Made by a program: the position numbers and the translations under genes. The notes beneath the pieces are model-generated. The model searched no databases. It was given only the letters and a program-made list of their open reading frames with translations, and had not been told where the DNA came from. Source: an uncultured Oscillospiraceae bacterium (GTDB lineage Bacteria > Bacillota > Clostridia > Oscillospirales > Acutalibacteraceae). From it: a DNA stretch of 34,504 nt. The stretch's first letter is position 1; each line of letters starts with the position of its first letter. Location of the stretch: positions 1-34,504 of the forward strand of contig CAOKRT010000016.1 of the NCBI GenBank assembly GCA_948471205.1, read 5' to 3'. Shown piece by piece: positions 1-7,008 of this stretch.

Positions 1-43
1 TGGACACCAATCAAGATACCCATTGTATCAAAATTGGTGTCCA
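1..43. repeat. Perfect inverted repeat (hairpin) beside tRNA-Ser
   Basis: Bases 1-11 (TGGACACCAAT) are exactly complementary to 33-43. A second 5-bp stem, GATAC 15-19 with GTATC 25-29, sits inside it around the loop CCATT. On the minus strand the hairpin begins 4 bases after the encoded CCA end of the tRNA, so it may terminate or process the tRNA transcript. The window edge hides whether a U-tract follows. Confidence 0.6.
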
Positions 44-47
44 GTTA

Positions 48-135
48 TGGCGGAGAGGATGGGATTCGAACCCATGTGGCTTTTGGCCAAACGGTTTTCA
101 AGACCGCCTCGTTATGACCGCTTCGATACCTCTCC
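48..135 (-). tRNA. tRNA-Ser (anticodon UGA)
   Basis: Read on the minus strand, the acceptor stem GGAGAGG pairs with CCTCTCC. The T arm carries GGTTCGAATCC. The anticodon loop reads CTTGAAA, giving anticodon UGA, which decodes UCA and other UCN serine codons. There is a long variable arm (TTTGGCCAAAAGCCA region), as expected of a class II serine tRNA. The discriminator is G, usual for tRNA-Ser, and CCA is encoded at 50-48. The length is 88 nt including CCA. Confidence 0.95.
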
Positions 136-186
136 GTATCTGCTCAAATATATTAGCACAAGAAGATAATGTTGTCAACACCTTTT

Positions 187-222
187 TCAAAAAAGAAAGC
201 CGTTTTTAAATTAAAAACGGCT
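187..222 (-). terminator. Rho-independent terminator of the zinc-ribbon gene
   Basis: The stem is 198-207 paired with 213-222 (AGCCGTTTTT with AAAAACGGCT) around a 5-base loop. On the minus strand it is followed by a T-rich run (TTTCTTTTTT). It lies 12 bases after the stop codon of the gene at 234-509. Confidence 0.8.
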
Positions 223-233
223 AAATTCATGAA

Positions 234-509
234 TTATTCTTCATTCATTTTTGCAAAGCATTCACTGCAGTAAACAGGTCTGTCTTCTCTTGGCTGAAAA
301 GGAACTTTGCATGCTGCTCCGCAGCTTGCACAAGTTGCATCGTGCATTTCTCTTGGACCCTTTGCTGCTGCTTTTCTTGCATTGCGGCAGTCCTTGCATC
401 TCTGCGGCTCATTAACAAAGCCTTTTTCAGCATAAAATTCCTGTTCACCGGCTGTGAAAACAAATTCGTTTCCGCAGTCTTTGCAAACTAAAGTTTTATC
501 TTCGTACAT
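234..509 (-). CDS. Small zinc-ribbon protein
   Basis: This 91-residue protein has four CxxC knuckles: CKDC at residues 9-12, CKDC near 38-41, CASC near 60-63 and CSEC near 81-84. They form two zinc ribbons of the type seen in short clostridial 'zinc-ribbon domain' proteins. The rest is charged and soluble, with no signal peptide or membrane segment. The start ATG at 509 has GAGAGG about ten bases upstream. The gene lies downstream of the SigH-like sigma factor in the same direction and has its own terminator. The zinc-binding assignment is strong. The cellular role is unknown, and nucleic-acid or ribosome binding is only a guess. Confidence 0.8.
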   Translation of the reverse strand: MYEDKTLVCKDCGNEFVFTAGEQEFYAEKGFVNEPQRCKDCRNARKAAAKGPREMHDATCASCGAACKVPFQPREDRPVYCSECFAKMNEE

Positions 510-562
510 TCTTCAAAACCTCTCTTTCATATAAAATTAGTTGCAGTGCAACCTTTGGACAA

Positions 563-1135
563 TCAGAAGGAAACTACTTTCAGTTTCTTTCTAATGCGCT
601 GTAAAGCGTTATCAATCGCCTTTGGGTTTTTGCTTAGTTTATCTGCGATTTCACTGTAACTGCAACCAATCATATGTAGTCTCAAAACATTGTTTTCAAA
701 TTCAGAGAGTTCATTTTGAAGTTGTTGTGTTAACACTGATACGCTTTCCTGAGCAAGGAAAGAATCTTCGGCGCTTAATGATGTGCTGCCGGTTTCGGCA
801 AACCATTCTTCAAGCGGAATTACATTCCCGCGGGGAACGTCTTTCTGCCTGTTTACTTTGCGCAGCGCCGTTTGTAGAGAATTGTTGATACATGTATAGC
901 AATAGGTGCTGAAGGCAGTGCCTTTTCTGTAATCAAAAGATTTTATTGCCGCAAGAAGACCAATCATGCCTTCCTGAATTAAATCTTCTCTTTCAATTTC
1001 AGAACTGGAATATTTTGATGCCAAAGCCTCAACCGCTGTTCTGTATCGTGTGATAATGAATGTTAATGCTTCATTATCTCCTTCTTTGGAAAGTGAAAGA
1101 ATTTCAGTTTCAGTTAAGTTTTTTAACATCTTCAT
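563..1135 (-). CDS. sigH: RNA polymerase sigma-70 family factor, SigH-like
   Basis: The protein is 190 residues. Region 2 contains REDLIQEGMIGLLAAIKSFD and the FSTY(C)YTCI segment that in this family binds the -10 element. Region 4 is the helix-turn-helix around GCSYSEIADKLSKNPKAIDNALQRIRKKL; the AIDNALQRIRKKL ending is typical of the Spo0H/SigH group of Firmicutes, which drives early stationary-phase and sporulation genes. At 190 residues it is a little shorter than B. subtilis SigH (about 218). The ATG at 1135 has AGGTG eight bases upstream. An in-frame GTG at 1162 has no ribosome binding site and lies inside the promoter, so I reject it. The presence of spoIIGA-sigE elsewhere in the window agrees with a sporulation role. 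It could instead be another SigH-like paralogue. Confidence 0.85.
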   Translation of the reverse strand: MKMLKNLTETEILSLSKEGDNEALTFIITRYRTAVEALASKYSSSEIEREDLIQEGMIGLLAAIKSFDYRKGTAFSTYCYTCINNSLQTALRKVNRQKDVPRGNVIPLEEWFAETGSTSLSAEDSFLAQESVSVLTQQLQNELSEFENNVLRLHMIGCSYSEIADKLSKNPKAIDNALQRIRKKLKVVSF

Positions 1136-1153
1136 ATCTTCTTCACCTATCTT

Positions 1154-1182
1154 AATATACACCTAAATGTATATTCCGTCAA
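1154..1182 (-). promoter_or_regulatory. Promoter of the SigH-like gene with palindrome
   Basis: On the minus strand, TTGACG (1182-1177) and TATATT (1159-1154) are separated by exactly 17 bases, each one mismatch from the sigma-A consensus. An inverted repeat, AATATAC (1154-1160) with GTATATT (1169-1175), covers the -10 box and half the spacer and could be an operator. The predicted leader is very short, ending in the AGGTG ribosome binding site. Confidence 0.65.
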
Positions 1183-1223
1183 GTTTTTATTTATTCTTAC
1201 CGATAATAAAAGGCGTATTTTTA

Positions 1224-2318
1224 TTATACATTGAATCTGAATTCAACAATGTCTCCGTCTTTCATCACATATTCTTTGCCTTCACTTTTAACAAGTCCTT
1301 TGTCTTTGCAGGCGCTCAGGCTTCCGTTTTCTATCAGGTCATTAAATGCCACAACTTCGGCACGGATAAATCCTCTTTCAAAATCGGTATGAATTTTTCC
1401 TGCTGCCTGCGGCGCTTTTGTACCTTCCTTAATAGTCCATGCCCTTACTTCTTTTTTGCCTGCAGTCAGAAAAGATATTAAGCCAAGCAGGTGATAGCTT
1501 TTTTTTATCAGTCGGTCAAGTCCGCTTTTTTCCAATCCCATATCTGCAAGAAAAATTTCTTTTTCCTCTTCGTCAAGCGTAGCGATTTCTGCTTCCATTT
1601 CAGCACAGATCGGCAATGTTTCCGCACCTTCTTCTGCGGCTATTTCCTTTACAATGTTGAAATTTTTATTGCTGTCAATTCCGTTGGCAAAATCATCTTC
1701 ACTCATATTGCAGGCATAAATTACCGGCTTTACCGTAAGTAAGGAAACTTCTTTAAGATATTCCTGTTCATCGTCTGAAATTTCAACTGCTCTTGCTGTT
1801 TTTCCGTTTTCCATTTCAGCATAAAGCTTTTCAAGAAAATCAACCTCTGGAGCAATTGTTTTGTCACCCTTCATAGCTTTTTTTCTGCTGTCTATTCTTC
1901 TTGCAAGTATGTCAAGGTCGGATAATATAAGCTCTAAATTTATTGTTTCTATGTCGCGTGCAGGGTCTATAGAACCGTCTACATGTGTGATATCATTGTT
2001 TTCAAAGCATCTTACAACGTGAATGACGGAATCAACCTCTCTGATATGGCTTAAAAATTTATTTCCCAAACCTTCGCCCTTTGATGCGCCTTTAACAAGC
2101 CCTGCTATATCCACAAATTCAATTGTGGCAGGCGTGAATTTGTCCGGAATGTACATTTCTGCAAGTTTATCAAGCCTTTCATCCGGCACGCTCACCATTC
2201 CCACATTCGGTTCAATGGTGCAGAACGGATAATTGGCACTTTGTGCACCGGCATTTGTAATTGCATTAAACAGCGTGCTTTTTCCTACGTTCGGAAGTCC
2301 TACGATACCAAGTTTCAT
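1224..2318 (-). CDS. ychF: Redox-regulated ATPase YchF (Obg-like ATPase)
   Basis: The protein is 364 residues, the usual size for YchF/OLA1. The P-loop GLPNVGKST is at residues 6-14, a DIAGLVKGAS G3-type segment follows, and NMSE replaces the NKxD motif, which explains ATP rather than GTP preference in this family. A coiled-coil insertion lies in the middle (about residues 125-200), and the C-terminal TGS-like domain contains AWTIKEGTKAPQAAGKIH and ends in DGDIVEFRFNV. The family binds ribosomes and is linked to oxidative stress responses. The start is ATG at 2318, with GGAG six bases upstream; an in-frame TTG at 2330 overlaps that ribosome binding site. It is transcribed divergently from ilvB. 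Confidence 0.97.
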   Translation of the reverse strand: MKLGIVGLPNVGKSTLFNAITNAGAQSANYPFCTIEPNVGMVSVPDERLDKLAEMYIPDKFTPATIEFVDIAGLVKGASKGEGLGNKFLSHIREVDSVIHVVRCFENNDITHVDGSIDPARDIETINLELILSDLDILARRIDSRKKAMKGDKTIAPEVDFLEKLYAEMENGKTARAVEISDDEQEYLKEVSLLTVKPVIYACNMSEDDFANGIDSNKNFNIVKEIAAEEGAETLPICAEMEAEIATLDEEEKEIFLADMGLEKSGLDRLIKKSYHLLGLISFLTAGKKEVRAWTIKEGTKAPQAAGKIHTDFERGFIRAEVVAFNDLIENGSLSACKDKGLVKSEGKEYVMKDGDIVEFRFNV

Positions 2319-2382
2319 TGTATTCTCCAATCTGCCTTAAAAAATTCTGTTTTCGGCATTAACAAATAGTTTTACAAAATGC

Positions 2383-2411
2383 ATTCTAACATAGCAAATC
2401 CGATTTGTCAA
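2383..2411 (-). promoter_or_regulatory. Promoter of ychF
   Basis: On the minus strand, TTGACA (2411-2406) and TAGAAT (2388-2383) are 17 bases apart. This is a near-consensus sigma-A promoter about 65 bases upstream of the ychF start. It stands back to back with the ilvB promoter. Confidence 0.8.
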
Positions 2412-2445
2412 AATCTAACTATGATTTCTATATAGCAAATATATC

Positions 2446-2474
2446 TTGACATATTTATATAAAAATAATAGAAT
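2446..2474 (+). promoter_or_regulatory. Promoter of the ilvB-ilvN-leuC-leuD operon
   Basis: TTGACA (2446-2451) and TAGAAT (2469-2474) are 17 bases apart. The predicted start near 2481 leaves a leader of only about 30 bases, so there is no room for a T-box or leader-peptide attenuator. Regulation, if any, must act at the DNA. A 9-base direct repeat ATAGCAAAT occurs at 2391-2399 and 2432-2440, in the ychF spacer and just upstream of this -35 box. Confidence 0.85.
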
Positions 2475-2511
2475 AGTTATTAAATCTAAATGCATAACAG
2501 GAGGGTTAAAT

Positions 2512-4173
2512 ATGAAATTAAACGGTTCTCAGATCGTTCTGGAGGTTCTTAAAGAGCAGGGCGTAGATACTGTTTTCGGTTATCCCGGCGGAACAATTCT
2601 TAACATTTTTGATGAACTTTATAAATACGGCGATACATTCAATCATGTTCTTACCGCACATGAACAGGGTGCTTCGCACGCCGCGGACGGCTACAGCCGT
2701 GCAACAGGTAAGGTCGGCGTTTGCTTTGCTACATCAGGTCCCGGTTCAACAAATCTTGTAACCGGTATCGCAACGGCATATATGGATTCTATTCCTGTTG
2801 TTGCAATCACCTGTAACTATGCAACATCCGGTCTTGGCAGAGATTCTTTTCAGGAAGTGGATATCACAGGTATAACAATGCCTATAACTAAGCATAACTT
2901 TATGGTTAAGGATGTTCATGACCTTGCGGCAACTCTGCGCCGTGCATTTGAAATTGCGCAAAGCGGAAGAAAAGGTCCTGTTCTGGTTGATATTCCCAAA
3001 GACATTACAGCGGATATCTGTGAATATGAACCGCAGAGCAAAATGGAACCGCTGCCGTATAAAAAGCCGAAGCAGCATTGCTTTGAACGAGCTGTAAAGC
3101 TTATTTCAGAAGCGAAAAAACCGATTATCTACGTTGGCGGCGGTGCTATTTTATCCGATGCAGGTGAAAGCTTAATAAAGTTTGCAGAAAAAATCGATGC
3201 GCCGGTTGTATCTTCCCTTATGGGACTGGGTGCTTTTCCGAACGGTCATGAACTGCATCTCGGCTTAATAGGCATGCATGGTCATTTTGAATGTAATAAG
3301 GCAGCGCACGACTGCGATGTGCTTATCGTTGCCGGTGCGCGTTTTTCTGACCGCGTTGCCGGAAACAGGGCAAAGTTTGCACCTGATGCGGAAATTATAC
3401 ATATTGATATTGATTCGGCAGAAATGGATAAAAATATTGTTTCCAATTATCATTTAAGAGGCACGCTTTCAGAAGTGCTTCCGATGCTTACAGATGCTGT
3501 TGACCAGCTTGATCACAGCGAATGGAAAGCAGAAATCAATACATTTAAACGTCCGTTTAATCAGCTTCAGATTGGTGATTTTGTTAATCCGCAGACGCTT
3601 ATTGAAGCAGTAGACAGAAAGACACCTGATGATGCGATTGTTGTTACGGATGTAGGTCAGCATCAGTTATGGGCAGCACAGTTTTATAAATTTAAACATC
3701 CGCGCACACTTCTGTCTTCAGGCGGTCTCGGCACAATGGGGTATTCGATGGGTGCTGCAATCGGTGCGGCACTCGGATGTCCGGATAAGCGTGTTGTTAT
3801 GTTTACAGGTGACGGCGGCTTCCATATGAATCTGACAGAACTTGCCACAATGGCATCTTACAATGTGCCGGTTGTTATGTTTGTAATGAATAATAAAGTG
3901 CTTGGCATGGTTCGTCAGTGGCAGAAGATTTTTTACGGAAACCGTTTTTCCGATACAGATCCTCACCGTGCAACAGATTTTGTTAAAGTTGCCGAAGCAT
4001 TCGGTGTTAAAGGATTGTATATTAACAGCAATGATGAAATAGATAAAGTGCTTGATGAAGCATTTAAAGTAAACGGCCCTGTGGTTGTTGAATGCAGGAT
4101 TTCTCCTGATTCAAACGTTCTTCCGATGATTCCTCCGGGCGGTTCAGTAGCAGATATTAAAGAGGAGATGTAA
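2512..4173 (+). CDS. ilvB: Acetolactate synthase, large (catalytic) subunit
   Basis: This 553-residue thiamine-diphosphate enzyme condenses two pyruvates, or pyruvate with 2-oxobutyrate, in the first common step of valine/leucine and isoleucine synthesis. Visible features are YPGGTILNIFDEL near residue 25, the catalytic-glutamate segment TAHEQGASHAADGYSRATG near 45-65, a central FAD/nucleotide domain (YVGGGAIL) and the C-terminal cofactor motif GDGGFHMNLTEL followed by NVPVVMFVMNN. The start is ATG 2512 with AGGAGG at 2499-2504; upstream extension would run into the promoter. ilvN follows after two bases, so the complex is co-translated. Biosynthetic rather than catabolic acetolactate synthase is inferred from the ilvN and leuCD neighbours. 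Confidence 0.97.
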   Translation: MKLNGSQIVLEVLKEQGVDTVFGYPGGTILNIFDELYKYGDTFNHVLTAHEQGASHAADGYSRATGKVGVCFATSGPGSTNLVTGIATAYMDSIPVVAITCNYATSGLGRDSFQEVDITGITMPITKHNFMVKDVHDLAATLRRAFEIAQSGRKGPVLVDIPKDITADICEYEPQSKMEPLPYKKPKQHCFERAVKLISEAKKPIIYVGGGAILSDAGESLIKFAEKIDAPVVSSLMGLGAFPNGHELHLGLIGMHGHFECNKAAHDCDVLIVAGARFSDRVAGNRAKFAPDAEIIHIDIDSAEMDKNIVSNYHLRGTLSEVLPMLTDAVDQLDHSEWKAEINTFKRPFNQLQIGDFVNPQTLIEAVDRKTPDDAIVVTDVGQHQLWAAQFYKFKHPRTLLSSGGLGTMGYSMGAAIGAALGCPDKRVVMFTGDGGFHMNLTELATMASYNVPVVMFVMNNKVLGMVRQWQKIFYGNRFSDTDPHRATDFVKVAEAFGVKGLYINSNDEIDKVLDEAFKVNGPVVVECRISPDSNVLPMIPPGGSVADIKEEM

Positions 4174-4175
4174 TT

Positions 4176-4688
4176 ATGGCAGAGGAAAAACTTGTATTGT
4201 CTGTTCTTGTTGATAACGTATACGGCGTGCTTCAGCGCGTTGCAAGCCTTTTTTCAAGAAGAGGATATAATATCAGTTCCTTAACTGTTAGTGAAACAGA
4301 AGATCCTTTATTTTCAAGAATGACAATTGAAACTTATACAGAGCCTGAAAATTTCAGACAGATTAAGGCGCAGCTTTTAAAGCTTGAAATTGTAAAAAAG
4401 GTTGCTGAACTTACTGATGAAAAATCTGTTTCCAGCGAACTCCTTCTTGTTAAGGTAAAAGCAGCAGGTCTTGAAACAAAAAATCAGCTTCTTTCCTACA
4501 ATGTCCGCTACGGTGCACGTGTGCTTGATGTATCAAAAACAACCGTAACATTTGAATTTACAGGCGAAGGCTCTGCTATTGATATGTTTATAGAAGAGCT
4601 TGAACAGAAATTCGGTATTGTTGAGCTTGCCAGAACAGGTGTAACCTCGCTTGAAAGAGGCGAAGGCTCATTTAATGACGATATTTAA
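4176..4688 (+). CDS. ilvN: Acetolactate synthase, small (regulatory) subunit
   Basis: The protein is 170 residues. The N-terminal ACT domain begins LVLSVLVDNVYGVLQRVASLF and includes the RRGYNISSLTVSETEDP segment typical of IlvN/IlvH. The second half is the C-terminal regulatory domain, with AKVLDVS-like (ARVLDVSKTTVTFEFTG) and the ending RTGVTSLERG. It stabilises IlvB and usually gives feedback inhibition by valine. The gene starts 2 bases after the ilvB stop, with GAGGAG inside the end of ilvB as ribosome binding site, so translational coupling is likely. The length matches the short IlvH type. Confidence 0.97.
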   Translation: MAEEKLVLSVLVDNVYGVLQRVASLFSRRGYNISSLTVSETEDPLFSRMTIETYTEPENFRQIKAQLLKLEIVKKVAELTDEKSVSSELLLVKVKAAGLETKNQLLSYNVRYGARVLDVSKTTVTFEFTGEGSAIDMFIEELEQKFGIVELARTGVTSLERGEGSFNDDI

Positions 4689-4715
4689 TTTTAATTAGGA
4701 AATCAGGTGAATAAA

Positions 4716-5975
4716 ATGGGTATGACAATGACTCAGAAAATACTGGCGGCGCATGCAGGTCTGGATTCTGTTGAAGCGGGTCAGTTAATAGAAGCCAATT
4801 TGGATATGGTTCTCGGAAACGACGTAACCTCTCCGGTGGCTATAAATGAAATGAACAAATTCGGAAAAACTTCTGTTTTTGACAAAACAAGAATTTCTCT
4901 TGTTATGGATCATTTTACTCCGAACAAGGATATTCAGTCTGCCGAAAACTGCAGACAGGTGCGTGAATTTGCAAAAAAGAACGATATTCTTCATTATTAT
5001 GATGTCGGAAATATGGGAATAGAGCATGCGCTTCTTCCTGAAAAAGGCATTGTAACCTGCGGTGACTGCATTATAGGTGCAGACAGCCATACCTGTACAT
5101 ACGGTGCTCTTGGCGCTTTTTCAACGGGTGTAGGTTCAACAGATATGGCCGCCGGAATGATTTCCGGAAAGGCATGGTTCAAAGTGCCGAGTGCTATTAA
5201 AGTTGTTATAACAGGAGAAAAGGCACCTTTTATCAGCGGCAAAGATGTTATTCTTCATATTATCGGTGAAATCGGTGTAGACGGCGCACTTTATAAGAGT
5301 CTTGAATTCACAGGAAACGGCATTAAAAATCTTTCTATGGATGACCGCCTTTGCATTTCAAATATGGCTATTGAATGCGGCGCTAAAAACGGAATTTTCC
5401 CTGTTGACGATGTTACAATTGCCTATGTCAACGGCAGGTCTTTAAGGGAATATAAGGTTTATGAAGCAGATGCCGATGCTGTTTATGACAGCACAATCAC
5501 CGTTGATTTAAGCACGCTTCGTCCTACTGTTGCATTTCCGCATCTTCCGGAAAATACAAAAACAATTGATGAAGTACCTGAAATTAAAATCGACCAGGTT
5601 GTTATCGGTTCATGTACAAACGGCCGCATGGAGGATATGCGTACAGCGGCCGCTATCCTTAAAGGCAAAAAGGTTGCAGACGGTGTTCGGGTTATTGTTA
5701 TTCCTGCAACACAGAACATATATATGAACTGTATAAAAGAAGGTCTTGCAGAAATATTTGTTGAAGCGGGCGCAATTGTTTCCACTCCAACCTGCGGTCC
5801 TTGTCTTGGCGGACATATGGGCATTCTTGCCAAGGGAGAAAAGGCGGTTTCCACTTCAAACCGTAACTTTGTAGGCAGAATGGGTCATACGGAATCGGAA
5901 ATTTATCTTGCATCTCCTGCAGTGGCAGCAGCTTCGGCTGTGAAGGGATTCATTGCAGACCCTGCAAAAATATAG
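4716..5975 (+). CDS. leuC: 3-isopropylmalate dehydratase, large subunit (archaeal/clostridial type)
   Basis: This 419-residue aconitase-superfamily subunit isomerises 2- to 3-isopropylmalate in leucine synthesis. The 4Fe-4S ligands are visible as GSCTNGR and [13 protein letters not shown], and the substrate-loop segment [23 protein letters not shown] is intact. About 420 residues and the opening [15 protein letters not shown] place it in the shorter homoaconitase/IPMI group of archaea and clostridia, not the 466-residue enterobacterial LeuC. The ATG at 4716 has AGGTGA five bases upstream; GTG 4707 overlaps that site and is unlikely. The partner leuD follows after 10 bases. A homoaconitase or citramalate-pathway activity cannot be excluded, but ilvBN upstream favours leucine. 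Confidence 0.94.
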   Translation: MGMTMTQKILAAHAGLDSVEAGQLIEANLDMVLGNDVTSPVAINEMNKFGKTSVFDKTRISLVMDHFTPNKDIQSAENCRQVREFAKKNDILHYYDVGNMGIEHALLPEKGIVTCGDCIIGADSHTCTYGALGAFSTGVGSTDMAAGMISGKAWFKVPSAIKVVITGEKAPFISGKDVILHIIGEIGVDGALYKSLEFTGNGIKNLSMDDRLCISNMAIECGAKNGIFPVDDVTIAYVNGRSLREYKVYEADADAVYDSTITVDLSTLRPTVAFPHLPENTKTIDEVPEIKIDQVVIGSCTNGRMEDMRTAAAILKGKKVADGVRVIVIPATQNIYMNCIKEGLAEIFVEAGAIVSTPTCGPCLGGHMGILAKGEKAVSTSNRNFVGRMGHTESEIYLASPAVAAASAVKGFIADPAKI

Positions 5976-5985
5976 GAGGTTCATT

Positions 5986-6465
5986 ATGAACGCAAAAGGT
6001 AAAGTACATAAATTCGGAAATAATATTGATACAGATGTTATTATTCCTGCAAGATATCTGAATAAAAGTGACGAGGCATGGCTTGCTTCCCACTGTATGG
6101 AAGATATTGACAAGGAATTTGTTAATAATGTAAAAACCGGCGATATTATGGTTGCCGAGGCTAATTTCGGCTGCGGCTCTTCACGTGAGCATGCGCCGAT
6201 AGCCATTAAAGCAAGCGGAATATCCTGTGTTATTGCATCTACATTTGCACGTATATTTTACAGAAATGCAATAAATATCGGACTTGCAATTCTTGAATGC
6301 GACGAAGCTGCAAGGGATATAAACAACGGTGATGAGGTAGAGGTAGACTTTGACAGCGGTTTAATTACAAACTGCACAACGGGAAAAAGCTATCAGGCAC
6401 AGCCTTTTCCGCCGTTTATTCAGGATATTATTTCAAAAGGCGGACTTTTGAAATCTATAGGCTGA
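5986..6465 (+). CDS. leuD: 3-isopropylmalate dehydratase, small subunit
   Basis: The protein is 159 residues, the compact LeuD of the archaeal/clostridial type. It opens [20 protein letters not shown] and contains [16 protein letters not shown] and [15 protein letters not shown], the swivel-domain motifs that complete the LeuC active site. The ATG at 5986 has AGGAGGT at 5974-5980; the upstream in-frame extension overlapping leuC is not used. leuA and leuB are absent from the window, so the rest of the pathway is encoded elsewhere. Confidence 0.95.
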   Translation: MNAKGKVHKFGNNIDTDVIIPARYLNKSDEAWLASHCMEDIDKEFVNNVKTGDIMVAEANFGCGSSREHAPIAIKASGISCVIASTFARIFYRNAINIGLAILECDEAARDINNGDEVEVDFDSGLITNCTTGKSYQAQPFPPFIQDIISKGGLLKSIG

Positions 6466-6499
6466 TTTTGCTTTCTGTGCAAACTGATGGGGTAGAAGA

Positions 6500-6907
6500 A
6501 TGGAACTTATAATTGATTCTGAAATATTAAATAAATGCGGCAGCGGTTCATCTGAATACTGGTTTTCCTATAAGGATTACACAGTTAAAAATATAAGAGA
6601 CCTTGATACCGGCGTTAAACCTAACGATATGGGGCAGACAACGTATTTTGTGTCCATAGGCTTAATTCCTTTTATTACAATAAGCAACGAGGAAATTATA
6701 AGAGGTTTTGTAAATGAAAAAGGCAATGCAAAAATAAAATCTGTGCTTGATAAAATCAGCGGAGAAGAATTTGTTGATACTTTTTGGAAGTATTTTAATG
6801 CTTATCCCGAATTTAAAGAGGGCATTGATGATTTTGCCAGCCGGTATACAAATCATAAAATTGCAGCCTGGTGCAGTGAAAACAATATTAAATACAGGTT
6901 TGCATAA
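6500..6907 (+). CDS. Hypothetical protein of 135 residues
   Basis: I do not recognise this protein. It is soluble, with no signal peptide or membrane segment, rich in Asn, Ile and Lys, with Cys at 13 and 124 and a C-terminal stretch AAWCSENNIKYRF. It starts at ATG 6500 behind GGGGTAGAAGA, 34 bases after leuD with no terminator between, so it is probably the last gene of the ilvB operon. A terminator follows. Base composition and codon use look like its neighbours. A housekeeping role in branched-chain amino acid synthesis is possible but unsupported. Confidence 0.65.
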   Translation: MELIIDSEILNKCGSGSSEYWFSYKDYTVKNIRDLDTGVKPNDMGQTTYFVSIGLIPFITISNEEIIRGFVNEKGNAKIKSVLDKISGEEFVDTFWKYFNAYPEFKEGIDDFASRYTNHKIAAWCSENNIKYRFA

Positions 6908-6927
6908 ATATTGGCAATTCGTAAAAC

Positions 6928-6965
6928 GGCAGACATATTCATATCAGGTCTGCCTGTTTTGCTTT
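6928..6965 (+). terminator. Terminator closing the ilvB operon
   Basis: GGCAGAC (6928-6934) pairs with GTCTGCC (6948-6954), with a small inner ATAT/ATAT stem, followed by TGTTTTGCTTTT. It begins 20 bases after the stop of the 135-residue gene. The stem is moderate rather than strong. Confidence 0.65.
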
Positions 6966-7008
6966 TATCATTCAGGCAAATATCAATAAATTAAAGGGGA
7001 AGAATTTT

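Noticed and set aside
1200-1225. AT-only hairpin (ATAATAAAA/TTTTATTAT) after ychF
   Set aside because: There is no GC in the stem, so it is too weak for a terminator; ychF may simply read into the SigH-like gene.
2475-2511. Possible T-box or leader-peptide attenuator before ilvB
   Set aside because: The leader is only about 30 bases with no hairpin and no small frame rich in Leu, Ile or Val.
4707-4715. GTG start for leuC
   Set aside because: It overlaps the AGGTGA ribosome binding site that serves ATG 4716, which matches the usual family start.
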